DNA of 64,000 nt from Candidatus Methylophosphatis roskildensis. GTDB taxonomy: Bacteria; Pseudomonadota; Gammaproteobacteria; Burkholderiales; Rhodocyclaceae. Below, piece after piece: positions 17,846 to 27,257 of the stretch (its first letter is position 1; every line of letters begins with the position of its first letter). A model generated the notes under the pieces. The model did not search any database. It was not told the origin of the DNA and saw only the letters and a list, made by a program, of their open reading frames with translations. The stretch covers positions 992,001 to 1,056,000 of the forward strand of contig JADJEV010000003.1 of assembly GCA_016708905.1 (NCBI GenBank). Reading direction: 5' to 3'. The position numbers were made by a program, and so were the translations under genes.

Positions 17846-20800
17846 TCAAAAGCTTTCCTTGCCATGTTCGGCCAGCAGCCGCTTCAGCGAAGGCTTGCCC
17901 CACAACCAGAACATCAGTGGCGTGAGCAGGGTATCGAGCAGCGTCGAACTGACCAGGCCGCCGAAGATCACCACGGCCACCGGATGCAGCACCTCCTTGC
18001 CCGGAACGTCCGCGGAGAGCAGCAACGGCATCAGGGCGAAGGCGGCGACCAGTGCCGTCATCAGTACCGGCGTCAGACGCTCCAGCGAACCTCGCACGAT
18101 CATGTGCTGGCCGAATGTTTCGCCCTCGAAGGCGCACAGGTTGATGTAGTGGCTGATCTTCAGGATGCCGTTGCGCGTGGCGATACCAGCGAGCGTGATG
18201 AAGCCGACCAGGGCCGCGACCGACAGCGGCTGTCCCGAGATCCACAGCGCAATCACACTGCCTACCAGCGCCAGCGGGATGTTGCCCATGATGATTAGGG
18301 TCAGAGTCGCCGAACGGTAGCGGCTGTAGAGCACCATGAAAATCATGGTCAGGGACACGGTTGCCAGCAACGTGATCAGCCTGGATGCCTGTTCCTGCGC
18401 CTGAAACTGGCCTTCGAGCGCAGTGAAAAAGCCCTCCGGCAGGGGCTTCGCGGCCAGTTCGTTGCGAATGTCGGCAATCACCTGTGACAAGTCGCGGCCG
18501 CCGGTATTGGCCGACAGCACGATGCGACGGCGGGAGTTCTCGCGGCTGACCTGGTTCGGTCCGTCACTCTCCTCTACGGTGGCTATCTTCGAAAGAGGGA
18601 TAAAGCCGGTCGGCGTTTCCATCAGCAAATTCTCGAGCGCCGGCGCATCGCGCGCCGCTTCCGGCAGGCGTACCAACAGATCGAATCGCCGGTTGCCTTC
18701 GATGACCTGGGTGATGCGCTCGCCTTCGATCATCTGTTGAAGACTGCGCAGCAGGCTGCCGGGCGCGACCCCGTAGCGCGCCGCCTGCTCGTAGTCGAGA
18801 TGGATCTTGACCTGCGGGATCAGCACCTGCTTCTCGATCTGCAAGTCAGTCACGCCCGAAATCCGCGAAAGTCGCTCGCGCATGTCAGCTGCGAGGCCGC
18901 GCAGGGTATCCAGATCGTCGCCATAAATCTTCAGCGCTATCTGCGCGCGCACGCCCGATAGCAGGTGATCGAGTCGGTGCGAGATCGGCTGGCCGACGTT
19001 CGAGGCTGCCGGCAATGCCGCGAGACGCTGCCGGATATCGGCGATGATTTCTTCGCGACCACGACCGGAGGCCTTGAGGTCGACTTCCATCTCTGTGTAA
19101 TGCACGCCCTCCGCATGTTCGTCGAGCTCGGCGCGGCCGGTGCGGCGCCCGACCTGCGTCACCTCCGGCACCTGCGCCACCAGTTCCTCCGCCAGGGTAC
19201 CGATCCGGTTCGATTCGGCTAGCGAGGATCCCGGATTCAGCAGCACGTTGACCGTCAGCGTCCCTTCGTTGAACGGCGGCAGGAAGGAACGTGGAAAGAA
19301 CGGAACGCTCGCCGCGACCAGCACAACCACCGTCAGCGCCACCGCCAGCAAGTGGTGCGCCCGATCGAACGACCAGTGCAGGAGTCTGGCGTCCCAACGC
19401 TTGAGCCAGTTGACCAGCGGGCTGTCGCCGGAATGCAATTGCGTCATTTGCGGAAGCAGGTAGTAGGCCATCACCGGCGTCAACGTCACCGAGACGATCA
19501 TGCTTGCGAGGATGGAGACGATGTAAGCCACGCCCAATGGGGTGAATAGCCGGCCTTCGATTCCCGGCAGCACGAACAGCGGCACGAACACCAATACGAT
19601 GATCACCGTGGCATAGACAATAGCCGAGCGCACTTCCAGAGTGGCCGCCGCGATGACGTCCATGACCGGCCGCGGCTTCGCCTCGCCACGATTCATCTTG
19701 AGTCTGCGCAGCACGTTCTCGACGCCGACCACCGCATCGTCCACCAGTTCGCCGATTGCGATGGCCAGGCCGCCCAGCGTCATAGTGTTGATCGACAGGC
19801 CGAAGTAGCGGAATACCAGCGCAGTCGCCAGCAGCGACACCGGGATCGCCATGAGCGAGATCAGCGTGGTGCGGACATTGAGCAGGAACAGGAAGAGAAT
19901 CACCGCGACCATGATTGCGCCATCGCGCAGCGCTTCCTCCACATTGGTTACCGAGTGTTCGATGAAGTCGGCCTGCTTGAAGAGAAATGATGGCGCTTCG
20001 ATACCCTGCGGCAGACTCTTACCCAGTTCGGCGACGGCCTTCCCCACCTCGCGGGTGAGCGTCACGCTGTCCGCGGACGGCTGCTTCTGCACCGACAGGA
20101 TCACCGCCGGCTTGCCACGGTAGCTGCCGTCGCCGCGCTTGATCGCCGGGGCCAGTTTCACCTCGGCTACTTGCTTGAGCAGGATCGGCTGACCATTCTT
20201 GGTCGTCACCACCAGATTCTGCAAATCCTCGATGCGACTGGTGCGGCCAATCGCCCGGATCAGATATTCCCGCCCCTGCGCTTCGAGAAAACCGCCGCTG
20301 GTATTGGCCCCGAAATCCTTCAGCGCCGATTCCAATTTCCCACGCTCGACGCCCAGCGCCTGCAACTGGGCGGGCTTCAACTCGACGCGATATTGCCGCA
20401 CCTCGCCGCCGATCGGGATGACCTGGGCGACCCCGAGGATGGTCAGAAGACGTGGACGCATGACCCAGTCGGCATACTCCCGGACGGCCATCGGACTGAC
20501 CACGTCGGGGTCGGCGGGAATCGCAATCAGCAGGATCTCGCCCATGATCGAGGAGATCGGCCCCATTTGCGGCACGATGCCTTCCGGCAATTGCTCGCGC
20601 ACCAGACTGAGGCGCTCTGCGATCTGCTGGCGGTTGCGATAGATGTCGGAACCCCAATCGAATTCGACGTAGATGATCGACAGCCCGATACCGGAGACCG
20701 AGCGCACGCGCGTCACCCCCGGCATGCCGTTCATGCCGGATTCGATCGGGAAGGTGACGAGTTGTTCGACCTCCTCCGGCGCCATGCCGCCGGCCTCGGT

Positions 20801-20950
20801 CATCAGGGTCACGGTGGGTTTGTTGAGGTCGGGAAAGACATCGACCGGCATCTCGCGCAGCGTGATGGCGCCGTAGATCATCAGCAGCAGCGAGGCCCCG
20901 AGGACGATCAGCCTCTGCTTGAGGCTGGAACGAATGATGAACTCGAACAT
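17846..20950 (-). CDS. czcA: Heavy-metal RND efflux pump inner-membrane subunit (CzcA/CusA family)
   Basis: The 1034-residue protein has the 12-helix RND plan with two large periplasmic loops. It starts FIIRSSLKQRLIVLGASLLL. REMPVDVFPDLNKPTV and APEEVEQLVTFPIESGMNG are hallmarks of the heavy-metal (HME) RND subfamily. The TM4 proton-relay region reads GELVDDAVVGVENVLRRL. The pump exports metal ions from periplasm or cytosol through a tripartite complex with the adaptor (20952-22079) and the outer-membrane protein (22637-23830). Only 1 bp separates it from the adaptor gene. Metal specificity cannot be read with confidence; the neighbouring copper genes and CusR-like operator suggest copper or silver, while the VDDAVVGVEN motif differs from classical CusA. 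Confidence 0.92.
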   Translation of the reverse strand: MFEFIIRSSLKQRLIVLGASLLLMIYGAITLREMPVDVFPDLNKPTVTLMTEAGGMAPEEVEQLVTFPIESGMNGMPGVTRVRSVSGIGLSIIYVEFDWGSDIYRNRQQIAERLSLVREQLPEGIVPQMGPISSIMGEILLIAIPADPDVVSPMAVREYADWVMRPRLLTILGVAQVIPIGGEVRQYRVELKPAQLQALGVERGKLESALKDFGANTSGGFLEAQGREYLIRAIGRTSRIEDLQNLVVTTKNGQPILLKQVAEVKLAPAIKRGDGSYRGKPAVILSVQKQPSADSVTLTREVGKAVAELGKSLPQGIEAPSFLFKQADFIEHSVTNVEEALRDGAIMVAVILFLFLLNVRTTLISLMAIPVSLLATALVFRYFGLSINTMTLGGLAIAIGELVDDAVVGVENVLRRLKMNRGEAKPRPVMDVIAAATLEVRSAIVYATVIIVLVFVPLFVLPGIEGRLFTPLGVAYIVSILASMIVSVTLTPVMAYYLLPQMTQLHSGDSPLVNWLKRWDARLLHWSFDRAHHLLAVALTVVVLVAASVPFFPRSFLPPFNEGTLTVNVLLNPGSSLAESNRIGTLAEELVAQVPEVTQVGRRTGRAELDEHAEGVHYTEMEVDLKASGRGREEIIADIRQRLAALPAASNVGQPISHRLDHLLSGVRAQIALKIYGDDLDTLRGLAADMRERLSRISGVTDLQIEKQVLIPQVKIHLDYEQAARYGVAPGSLLRSLQQMIEGERITQVIEGNRRFDLLVRLPEAARDAPALENLLMETPTGFIPLSKIATVEESDGPNQVSRENSRRRIVLSANTGGRDLSQVIADIRNELAAKPLPEGFFTALEGQFQAQEQASRLITLLATVSLTMIFMVLYSRYRSATLTLIIMGNIPLALVGSVIALWISGQPLSVAALVGFITLAGIATRNGILKISHYINLCAFEGETFGQHMIVRGSLERLTPVLMTALVAAFALMPLLLSADVPGKEVLHPVAVVIFGGLVSSTLLDTLLTPLMFWLWGKPSLKRLLAEHGKESF

Positions 20951-20951
20951 G

Positions 20952-22079
20952 TCAGCGCACTTGTGATAGCAGGCTGGCGCCTTCCGTCACCACACGATCA
21001 CCGTCATGGAGCCCGTCGACGACGGCCACATTGCTCGCATCCAGGGACTGGGTACGCACTCGCCGCGCCACAAATCGCTCGGGCGCCACATGCACCCATA
21101 CCGCCGTCTCGCCCGCGCCGACTTTTGTCAGGGCCTGCCGTGGCACGGTCTCGCCCTTGATGCCGCGCCTTGTGCGCACGATCACTTTCACAGGCTGACC
21201 GACGGCGACCGCCGCGTCGTGGGCTGCAATGCGAAACAGCAAGGGCAGCGCCTGCTCGCGCAGTTGTCTGCCGCCGCCGACGAATATCAGCTCCAGCGCG
21301 GTTTCGCCGGCCAGACCGCTGGCGGATGTCAGTGTCGCGCCGATGCCGGCATCGTAGGCCAGCGCCTCGACTGCCAGTCGCGCCGGATCGACGATTTCGA
21401 ACAGGGTCTCGCGCGCATCGACGATCTGGCCGGCGAGCAGGTGGTGCGAGGCGCTTATGACGCCCGCTGCGGGCGCCCGCAGCGGTTCTGCGCTATCGAT
21501 GCTGGCGCTGACGAAGGCGCGGCGCCTGTCCAGCGCCGCGCGCTCGATCCGCGCCGCCTCGATCTCCTTTTGCGGAACGGCACCTTCGAGTTGTTCGAAA
21601 CGCCGTACGCGCCCGTCGGCAATCGCCAGTTGCGCTTCCAGCTCGGCGAGCTGCGCCTTCTGGTTGCCGCGTTCGATGGCGCTGGCGACCGGGCGCAAGT
21701 AGGCCAGCACTTCACCCTTCGCGACCTTGCGTCCCGCCACCGGCATGCCCTTGGGGCCGGGCAGAACGCTGCCGGAGAATGCCGCCTGGACACGGCCGCT
21801 CGTCTCGGGATCGGCGATTACCGTACCGTTGAGTTCGACGGTCGCCGCCAACTCCCCGCTGCGAACCTGGATGGTACGGATGCCCAGACGGCGCTGTACT
21901 GGTTTAGGCAGGAACAGGCTGCCATCCGCAAGGCGCTGCGGCCCGTCGACGATCACCGCGCCGGCAGACGGTGGCTTCTTGGCGTCTGTGCTGTGATCCT
22001 CGTCGCTATGGGCTGCTGCTGGCCCAGTACTCCCCAACAGTGCGAGCGTCACGATGCTCGCCAGATGCATTCGTTTCAT
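20952..22079 (-). CDS. czcB: RND efflux periplasmic adaptor subunit (CzcB type)
   Basis: The 375-residue membrane-fusion protein begins with a signal peptide (SIVTLALLGSTGPAAAHS) and a His/Asp stretch SDEDHSTD. It has a barrel-sandwich segment with GRVQAAFSGSVLPGPKGMPV, a short coiled-coil hairpin (about residues 125-175) and a C-terminal membrane-proximal domain. It bridges the RND pump and the outer-membrane channel. Its stop lies just before czcA, and the upstream small gene ends 12 bp before its start. Confidence 0.9.
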   Translation of the reverse strand: MKRMHLASIVTLALLGSTGPAAAHSDEDHSTDAKKPPSAGAVIVDGPQRLADGSLFLPKPVQRRLGIRTIQVRSGELAATVELNGTVIADPETSGRVQAAFSGSVLPGPKGMPVAGRKVAKGEVLAYLRPVASAIERGNQKAQLAELEAQLAIADGRVRRFEQLEGAVPQKEIEAARIERAALDRRRAFVSASIDSAEPLRAPAAGVISASHHLLAGQIVDARETLFEIVDPARLAVEALAYDAGIGATLTSASGLAGETALELIFVGGGRQLREQALPLLFRIAAHDAAVAVGQPVKVIVRTRRGIKGETVPRQALTKVGAGETAVWVHVAPERFVARRVRTQSLDASNVAVVDGLHDGDRVVTEGASLLSQVR

Positions 22080-22091
22080 GAGATAAATCCG

Positions 22092-22640
22092 TCAGCGAAG
22101 ATTTCGCGGCCTGTGGCGGCGACGCATGGCGAGGAGTCCCCCGCCCGCGAGCAACAACGCGCCGGCCGCCCCCCAAATGCCCCATCCGCTCGTCACGTGG
22201 GAATGCTCGACGCCCGTGACGGGCGGCGCGAGGTCAAGCATCGCCGTGAGCAGGTCGGCGGACTCTCCCGCCACCACGGAAATGGCCAGCGGGTATTTCC
22301 CTGGGGCTGCGAACCCGTCGCCCGGAATCGAATACACGCCCGGTGCAATCTGGGTCGCAACCGCCTTCAGGGCACCGCTGTCGACTTCAATTTGCGCATC
22401 GGCAACCGGCTCATTGGTCGCAAAGCGGTCGAGCGTTATCGTCAATTCCTTGCCTTCCAGCACGGCAACCAGCTCGAACTCCTCGGTTTGTGCACTGGCA
22501 CGCGGCGCTGTCGCGACCGTCGGGCTGTGGGTGGCCTCGCCGCCATGATCCTCTCCGCCATGCGCCAGGGCGGTTGATGACGAGGCGCCAAACAGCACCG
22601 TTGCCACTGCTAGAAGAACGATGCGGTTTCGCTTTTTCAC
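22092..22640 (-). CDS. His-rich exported membrane-anchored protein of efflux operon
   Basis: The 182-residue protein has a signal peptide, a His-rich mature start (HGGEDHGGEATHS), a beta-rich central domain of about 90 residues, and one C-terminal transmembrane segment (GIWGAAGALLLAGGGLLAM) followed by an Arg-rich tail. It overlaps the end of the outer-membrane gene by 4 bp and precedes the adaptor gene. Such small His-rich proteins often accompany czc-type operons. A periplasmic metal-sequestering or pump-accessory role is inferred from context only. Confidence 0.75.
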   Translation of the reverse strand: MKKRNRIVLLAVATVLFGASSSTALAHGGEDHGGEATHSPTVATAPRASAQTEEFELVAVLEGKELTITLDRFATNEPVADAQIEVDSGALKAVATQIAPGVYSIPGDGFAAPGKYPLAISVVAGESADLLTAMLDLAPPVTGVEHSHVTSGWGIWGAAGALLLAGGGLLAMRRRHRPRNLR

Positions 22641-23830
22641 GGCAGAACTCCCAGAACTTGGTTGAGACGGGATCGGGATGCGCCCAGTGCGACCTGCTGA
22701 CGATTGAGCAATGCTTCCGCCTCCAACGCGTTAGCGCGCGCTCGTAGCAGGGTTGGTAGATCGGACTCGCCGAGGGCGAATGATTTTTCGGCCAACGCCA
22801 GGTTGTCGGCGGTGAGCTCGCGGCGCCGCCCGGCCATTTGCAACTGGCGTTCCACCGTCTCGAGATCAAGGCGCACCCTTTCCTCATCGAGCTTTATGCG
22901 GAGTTGGGCCAGTGCCATTTCGGCATCGGCTTGCGCCAATTCGGCGCGGGCCGCCGCGTTTTCCTGGCGCACGCGCGGGCCGGAGGAAAACGGGATGGTC
23001 AGCTTGACGCCCACGCTATTGCCGTAGGGCTCGGCGAAGTCGCCGCGATCACGCACCACACGCATCGCAAGCTCAGGTGCGTCGCGTCGCGTCGCGTCGG
23101 CCACCTTGAGCCTGGCTCGCGCCAGTTGCGCGGCGGCGGCAACCGCGACCATTTGCGGATGGTCCTGTCGCGGCTCTCGCGTCGCAGCGATGTTTTCGGA
23201 TGGCAGCACGGTCGGCGCGGCGATTCCGGTCAGAGCACGAAAGGCTTGATCCGCCTGCCGCAGCGCAGCTTCGGCATCGGCCAGTTCGGCCTCGCTGGCC
23301 AGGCGCTCGTTCTGCACGAGATTGGCATCGATGCGTGCCAGTTCGCCGACCTTGAAACGACGCAGCACATCCGATTCCAGCGCGCGGGCGGTTGCAACTC
23401 GGCGCGCGGCAAGATCGCGTGCGTTGCGCGCTGCCGCGACGGCCCACCAGGCGTCACGCACCTCGGCCGCTATCTGCAAACGCAAGGCGTGACGGGTCGC
23501 GGCAACGAAGCCCTGTGTACTGGATGCCTCCGCCTCCCGTGCCGCCTTCTGCCCTGGCGCCCAGAGCGGCACGGCTATCTCGACTTCCCATTCCTGTTTG
23601 CCGCGGTTCGTGTTGAGTCGGTCGTTCAGGCCGGAGAGCGACAGCGTGGCCGGCCCCGGGGTACTACTCGCAGCCAAGTCGGCTCGGGCCTGAGCTTCGG
23701 CTTCCCGGGCCACGCTGGCAGCCGCCTGCGGGTGACGCGACCACGCCTGTTCGACGGCATCGGCCAAGGTCTGCGCCTGGGCCGGCAGGACGACAAGCAG
23801 GCCGAAGACCAGTGCAGTCGTTCGGTTCAT
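22637..23830 (-). CDS. czcC: Outer-membrane efflux protein (TolC family, CzcC type)
   Basis: The ATG at 23830 yields 397 residues; the frame is open 41 codons further upstream but those match nothing. The signal peptide TALVFGLLVVLPAQAQ leads into repeated alpha-helical TolC segments (TLADAVEQAWSRHPQAA). The mature protein is shorter than E. coli TolC, as is usual for CzcC. It forms the trimeric outer-membrane exit of the tripartite pump. It is the first gene of the operon, and the CusR-like dyad at 23951-23968 lies about 120 bp upstream. Confidence 0.9.
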   Translation of the reverse strand: MNRTTALVFGLLVVLPAQAQTLADAVEQAWSRHPQAAASVAREAEAQARADLAASSTPGPATLSLSGLNDRLNTNRGKQEWEVEIAVPLWAPGQKAAREAEASSTQGFVAATRHALRLQIAAEVRDAWWAVAAARNARDLAARRVATARALESDVLRRFKVGELARIDANLVQNERLASEAELADAEAALRQADQAFRALTGIAAPTVLPSENIAATREPRQDHPQMVAVAAAAQLARARLKVADATRRDAPELAMRVVRDRGDFAEPYGNSVGVKLTIPFSSGPRVRQENAAARAELAQADAEMALAQLRIKLDEERVRLDLETVERQLQMAGRRRELTADNLALAEKSFALGESDLPTLLRARANALEAEALLNRQQVALGASRSRLNQVLGVLP

Positions 23831-23950
23831 CAAGGGACTCCGGATGGATGCATTTCGTGTGATGCAGACCAAACCGGAAGATTCGAGTCGCAGAACACTA
23901 GTCACCGGGGCCATGTTGCCTTTACATGCCCGACAAATGGCTGACAGCGG

Positions 23951-23968
23951 CATTACAAGTTTGTAATG
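23951..23968. promoter_or_regulatory. CusR/CopR-like operator between czcC and the response regulator
   Basis: CATTACAA-GT-TTGTAATG is a perfect 8-bp dyad with a 2-bp centre, in the divergent region between the efflux operon and its two-component system. The ATTACA-N4-TGTAAT core recurs at 29156-29173 and, degenerate, at 32850-32867. This spacing is typical of sites for CusR/CopR-type regulators. Confidence 0.75.
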
Positions 23969-24032
23969 TTCGGCAACAGACGGGGCGCGGAATGCACAAT
24001 GAGATCCTGGAGTCCGTGGTTGGGCGTGCGAG

Positions 24033-24716
24033 ATGAAGATACTGATCGTCGAAGACGAGATAAAGACCGGCGACTACCTGAAACAGGGCCTGTCAGAGGC
24101 GGGTTTCGTGGTGGACATCGCCCGCGATGGCATGGATGGTCTTCACCTAGCGGTTACCGGCGATTACGACCTGCTGGTCCTCGACGTGATGCTGCCGGGA
24201 CTCAACGGTTGGCAAGTTCTGGAAACCCTGCGTCGCGGTGGAAGGGAAATGCCGGTGCTGTTTCTGACCGCCAGAGATCACGTCGAAGACCGGGTGAAGG
24301 GGCTGGAACTGGGTGCTGACGATTACCTCGTCAAGCCCTTCGCCTTTTCGGAGCTGCTGGCGCGGGTACGCACGCTGTTGCGTCGAGGCAAGAGCGGCAC
24401 CGAGGCGACCGTGCTCCGTGCGGCCGATCTTGAGCTCGATCTGCTGCGCCGCCGCGTCACCCGGGCCGGCAGACGAATCGAGCTGACGGCAAAGGAATTC
24501 GCGTTGCTCGAACTGCTGTTGCGACGCCAGGGTGAGGTGCTTCCGCGCTCGCTGATCGCCTCGCAAGTGTGGGACATGAACTTCGATAGCGACACCAACG
24601 TGATCGAGGTCGCAATGCGCCGTTTGCGTGGCAAAGTGGATGACGATTTCGAGCCCAGACTGATCCGCACGGTGCGCGGAATGGGCTACGTCCTCGAGGT
24701 GCCGGATTGCGCATGA
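24033..24716 (+). CDS. Heavy-metal response regulator (CusR/CopR/CzcR, OmpR family)
   Basis: The 227-residue regulator has a receiver domain (MKILIVEDEIKTGDYLKQGL, phospho-acceptor Asp in LLVLDVMLPGLNGW near residue 51, Lys in YLVKPFAFSELLARV near 101) and an OmpR/PhoB winged helix (about 128-225, ending RTVRGMGYVLEVP). It probably binds the dyads at 23951, 29156 and 32850 to induce metal efflux and copper resistance. Its stop overlaps the kinase ATG (ATGA). Confidence 0.93.
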   Translation: MKILIVEDEIKTGDYLKQGLSEAGFVVDIARDGMDGLHLAVTGDYDLLVLDVMLPGLNGWQVLETLRRGGREMPVLFLTARDHVEDRVKGLELGADDYLVKPFAFSELLARVRTLLRRGKSGTEATVLRAADLELDLLRRRVTRAGRRIELTAKEFALLELLLRRQGEVLPRSLIASQVWDMNFDSDTNVIEVAMRRLRGKVDDDFEPRLIRTVRGMGYVLEVPDCA

Positions 24717-26101
24717 TCGGCAAGTTGTCGCTGACAGCGCGCCTGACCCTGTTGTTCGCCGCCGGATCGAGTGTCGTGCTCCTCGGGCTTGGCTGGTTGA
24801 TCGGGGCCTCGATCGAGCGTCATTTCGAAGAGCAGGATCGCGACGCCCTGGCGGGCAAGCTGATGCTGGCGCGGCATGCAATCGAGCGGGTCGCGACGCC
24901 TCAGGATCTGGAGAATCTGCCGACGCAATTAATCGACGCGATGGTCGGGCATCACGACCTCGTGGTGCGGGTACTCGGCCCGCGGAAGGAGACATTGCTG
25001 ACATCACCCGATGTCGAGTTTCCTCAGAATTGGCTCGCCCAGGTCACCGGCACTCCCACGACACGGCTATTCACTTGGTCGCAGGGCGGGCACAGCTACC
25101 GGGGTCTCGCGGCATCGATCCAAACTGGCATCGCCGGATTGCCACCGCTGGTGGTCGCTGTCGCCATCGATATTGGACATCACCAGAGCTTCATGAAGAC
25201 TTTCATGAAGACTCTGTGGCTATTCGTGGCGTGCGCGTCGTTGGCGACCGGCTTGCTGGGCTGGTTTGCTGCCAGCCGTGGCCTGGCACCATTGCGGGCG
25301 ATGCGAGAGCGGACATCCCTGGTAACGGCGCACAAGCTGGATCAACGCCTGTCGGTGGACTCGGTTCCTGCCGAACTGGCCGACCTCGCCACGACATTGA
25401 ATGAAATGCTGGAGCGGCTTGAGGAAGCCTTTCGACGGTTGTCCGATTTCTCGTCAGACATTGCCCACGAACTGCGCACGCCCATCAGCAACCTGATGAC
25501 GCAAACCCAGGTGTCGCTTTCCCGTGGGCGCGATGCAGCAAGTTACCGCGAAACACTGGAATCGAATATCGAGGAGTTCGAGCGCCTGGCGCGAATGATC
25601 GCCGAAATGCTGTTTCTCGCCAAAGCGCAAGACGGACTGGCCATTGCCAATAGTGAGCCGGTCGAACTGGCTCGCGAGGTACGCGAACTGTTCGAATTCT
25701 ACGAGGCTCTGGCCGACGAAAAGCGCATCGGTCTTCAACTCGTCGGCGAGGGCCATGTTCGGGGCGACCGGCTCATGCTCCGCCGCGCTTTGAGCAACCT
25801 GCTGTCAAACGCCTTGCGTCACACGCCTCGGGAAGGCAGCGTCACCGTGACGATTGCACCGGAGGACGCAGAAGTCGTGCTATCGGTCGAGAACCCGGGC
25901 GATACCGTACCTGCGCAGCATCTCGCCCGCCTGTTCGAGCGGTTCTACCGCGCCGATCCCTCGCGACAACATGGCACAGGAGAGGGAACGGGGCTCGGAC
26001 TGGCAATCACCCAGGCAATCGTACGCGCACATCGGGGGCATATTTCGGCGACATCCCGTGCAGGGCGTACGCGTTTCTCGATTCGTCTCCCGTGCGCTTG
26101 A
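24713..26101 (+). CDS. Heavy-metal sensor histidine kinase (CusS/CopS type)
   Basis: The 462-residue kinase has two transmembrane segments (about residues 8-30 and 165-187) around a periplasmic sensor domain. A HAMP domain, DHp helix with phospho-histidine in FSSDIAHELRTPISNLM (near 250), and catalytic domain with N box LSNLLSNALRHTP and G box EGTGLGLAITQAIVRAH follow. Start choice: the ATG at 24713 overlaps the regulator stop; a TTG two codons earlier is possible. It likely senses periplasmic copper or another metal and phosphorylates the partner regulator. Confidence 0.92.
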   Translation: MIGKLSLTARLTLLFAAGSSVVLLGLGWLIGASIERHFEEQDRDALAGKLMLARHAIERVATPQDLENLPTQLIDAMVGHHDLVVRVLGPRKETLLTSPDVEFPQNWLAQVTGTPTTRLFTWSQGGHSYRGLAASIQTGIAGLPPLVVAVAIDIGHHQSFMKTFMKTLWLFVACASLATGLLGWFAASRGLAPLRAMRERTSLVTAHKLDQRLSVDSVPAELADLATTLNEMLERLEEAFRRLSDFSSDIAHELRTPISNLMTQTQVSLSRGRDAASYRETLESNIEEFERLARMIAEMLFLAKAQDGLAIANSEPVELAREVRELFEFYEALADEKRIGLQLVGEGHVRGDRLMLRRALSNLLSNALRHTPREGSVTVTIAPEDAEVVLSVENPGDTVPAQHLARLFERFYRADPSRQHGTGEGTGLGLAITQAIVRAHRGHISATSRAGRTRFSIRLPCA

Positions 26102-26111
26102 TGCTTGCCAG

Positions 26112-26134
26112 CGGGCTCTGCCCATGGGTTTTTT
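26112..26134 (+). terminator. Possible terminator after the sensor kinase
   Basis: A short GC stem (GGGC-TCT-GCCC) followed within 4 bp by a run of six T lies about 10 bp past the kinase stop. The stem is short, so this is tentative. Confidence 0.4.
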
Positions 26135-26208
26135 CGGGTGTGAGACCCGCCAACACCTTCGTCGCTCAATCGGCCGTTCACGGCCGCGCGGCCCGTGCCG
26201 CAAAGACA

Positions 26209-27246
26209 TCAGAACCAGACGCGCAGGCCGGCAACCCAGCGCGTTTCGGTCGTCTTTTCGCCTTCGGCGCGGGCGAAGCCGGCCGTCTGGCCGAACTTCG
26301 CCGCCCACTCGACACCGACGTAGGGCGCGATCTGGCGCGTTATTTCGTAGCGGAGACGCAAGCCGGCGATGCCGTCGGACAAGCCGCGTCCGATATCACG
26401 CGCCTGATCGCGTTTGCCGTACAGGTTGAACTCGACGCGCGGCTGCAGGATCAGTCTTTGCGTCAGCAGCAACTCGTACTCCGCCCCGAGGCGTAACGCA
26501 CTTCGTCCGTTCCCACCGACGTAGGCCGTCGCATCGACCTCGAACCAGTACGGTGCGAGCCCTTGAATGCCGAACGCCAACCAACCGCGGTCCGGGCCCA
26601 CGCCGCTGTCGTAACGCACGCCGAGTTGCGTGTCCCAGTACGGGGCCACCGCGTGTCCCTAGAGTGCTTCGGTGCGAGCTTCCTGCAGCTTGCCTCCGGC
26701 CACCTCGCCCTCTGCTTTGAGCACCAGGCGGTCGTAGTCGCGGCCGAACCAGGCCTGCGCGTCATAAGCCGTGGCATAGCCATCGTGACGCATGGACGAG
26801 CGCTCCAGTCGGTCCACCAGGAGCGCGCCGAAGTTGTGCTCATCGGAGAGGCGCAGTTGCCGCGGCCCGGCAAGCGCATACGGTCCCGAGTCGAGCGTGT
26901 AACTGCCCGAATAGCCGTGCGGGTCGCGTGCGTCTGGCGGCGCGTCGCCGCCCTGCATCTTCATGTCGCCGTGATCCATGGCGACGGAGGCGCCCTCCCC
27001 CGGCATGTCGTGCTTCATCGCTGGCTGTGAGCCGGACATGCCGGGCATCGTCTGGTGATCCATTGGACTTTCGTCCGTCACCGGCGCTGCTTCCTTCGTC
27101 ATCCTGGGTGCATCTGCCGTGTGCGCTCCGCCGCCAGCGTGCTGCGCGTGCTCGGCCCCGCTCCTCGCCCACACCTGCGTCACCCCGAATGCCGCAATTG
27201 CCATCGCCGTCAATCCGATTCGAAACTTCACTGTCCCATTCCTCAT
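26209..27246 (-). pseudogene. copB: Copper resistance outer-membrane protein CopB, interrupted by an in-frame TAG
   Basis: Two segments in the same frame make one CopB of about 345 residues. The first (27246 to 26659) holds a signal peptide, a Met/His-rich region (MDHQTMPGMSGSQPAMKHDM) and the start of the beta-barrel, ending in EARTEAL. A TAG at 26659-26661 follows, then the frame continues with GHAVAPYWDTQLGVRYDSG to VAGLRVWF. In the family a tryptophan normally follows EAL, so TGG to TAG is the simplest change. The result would be a truncated periplasmic fragment plus a lost barrel, unless readthrough or a base-call error is involved. The start is either the ATG at 27246 or a GTG at 27234 with AGGA upstream. 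It follows copA by 11 bp. Confidence 0.85.
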
Positions 27247-27257
27247 CCGACCGGCGC

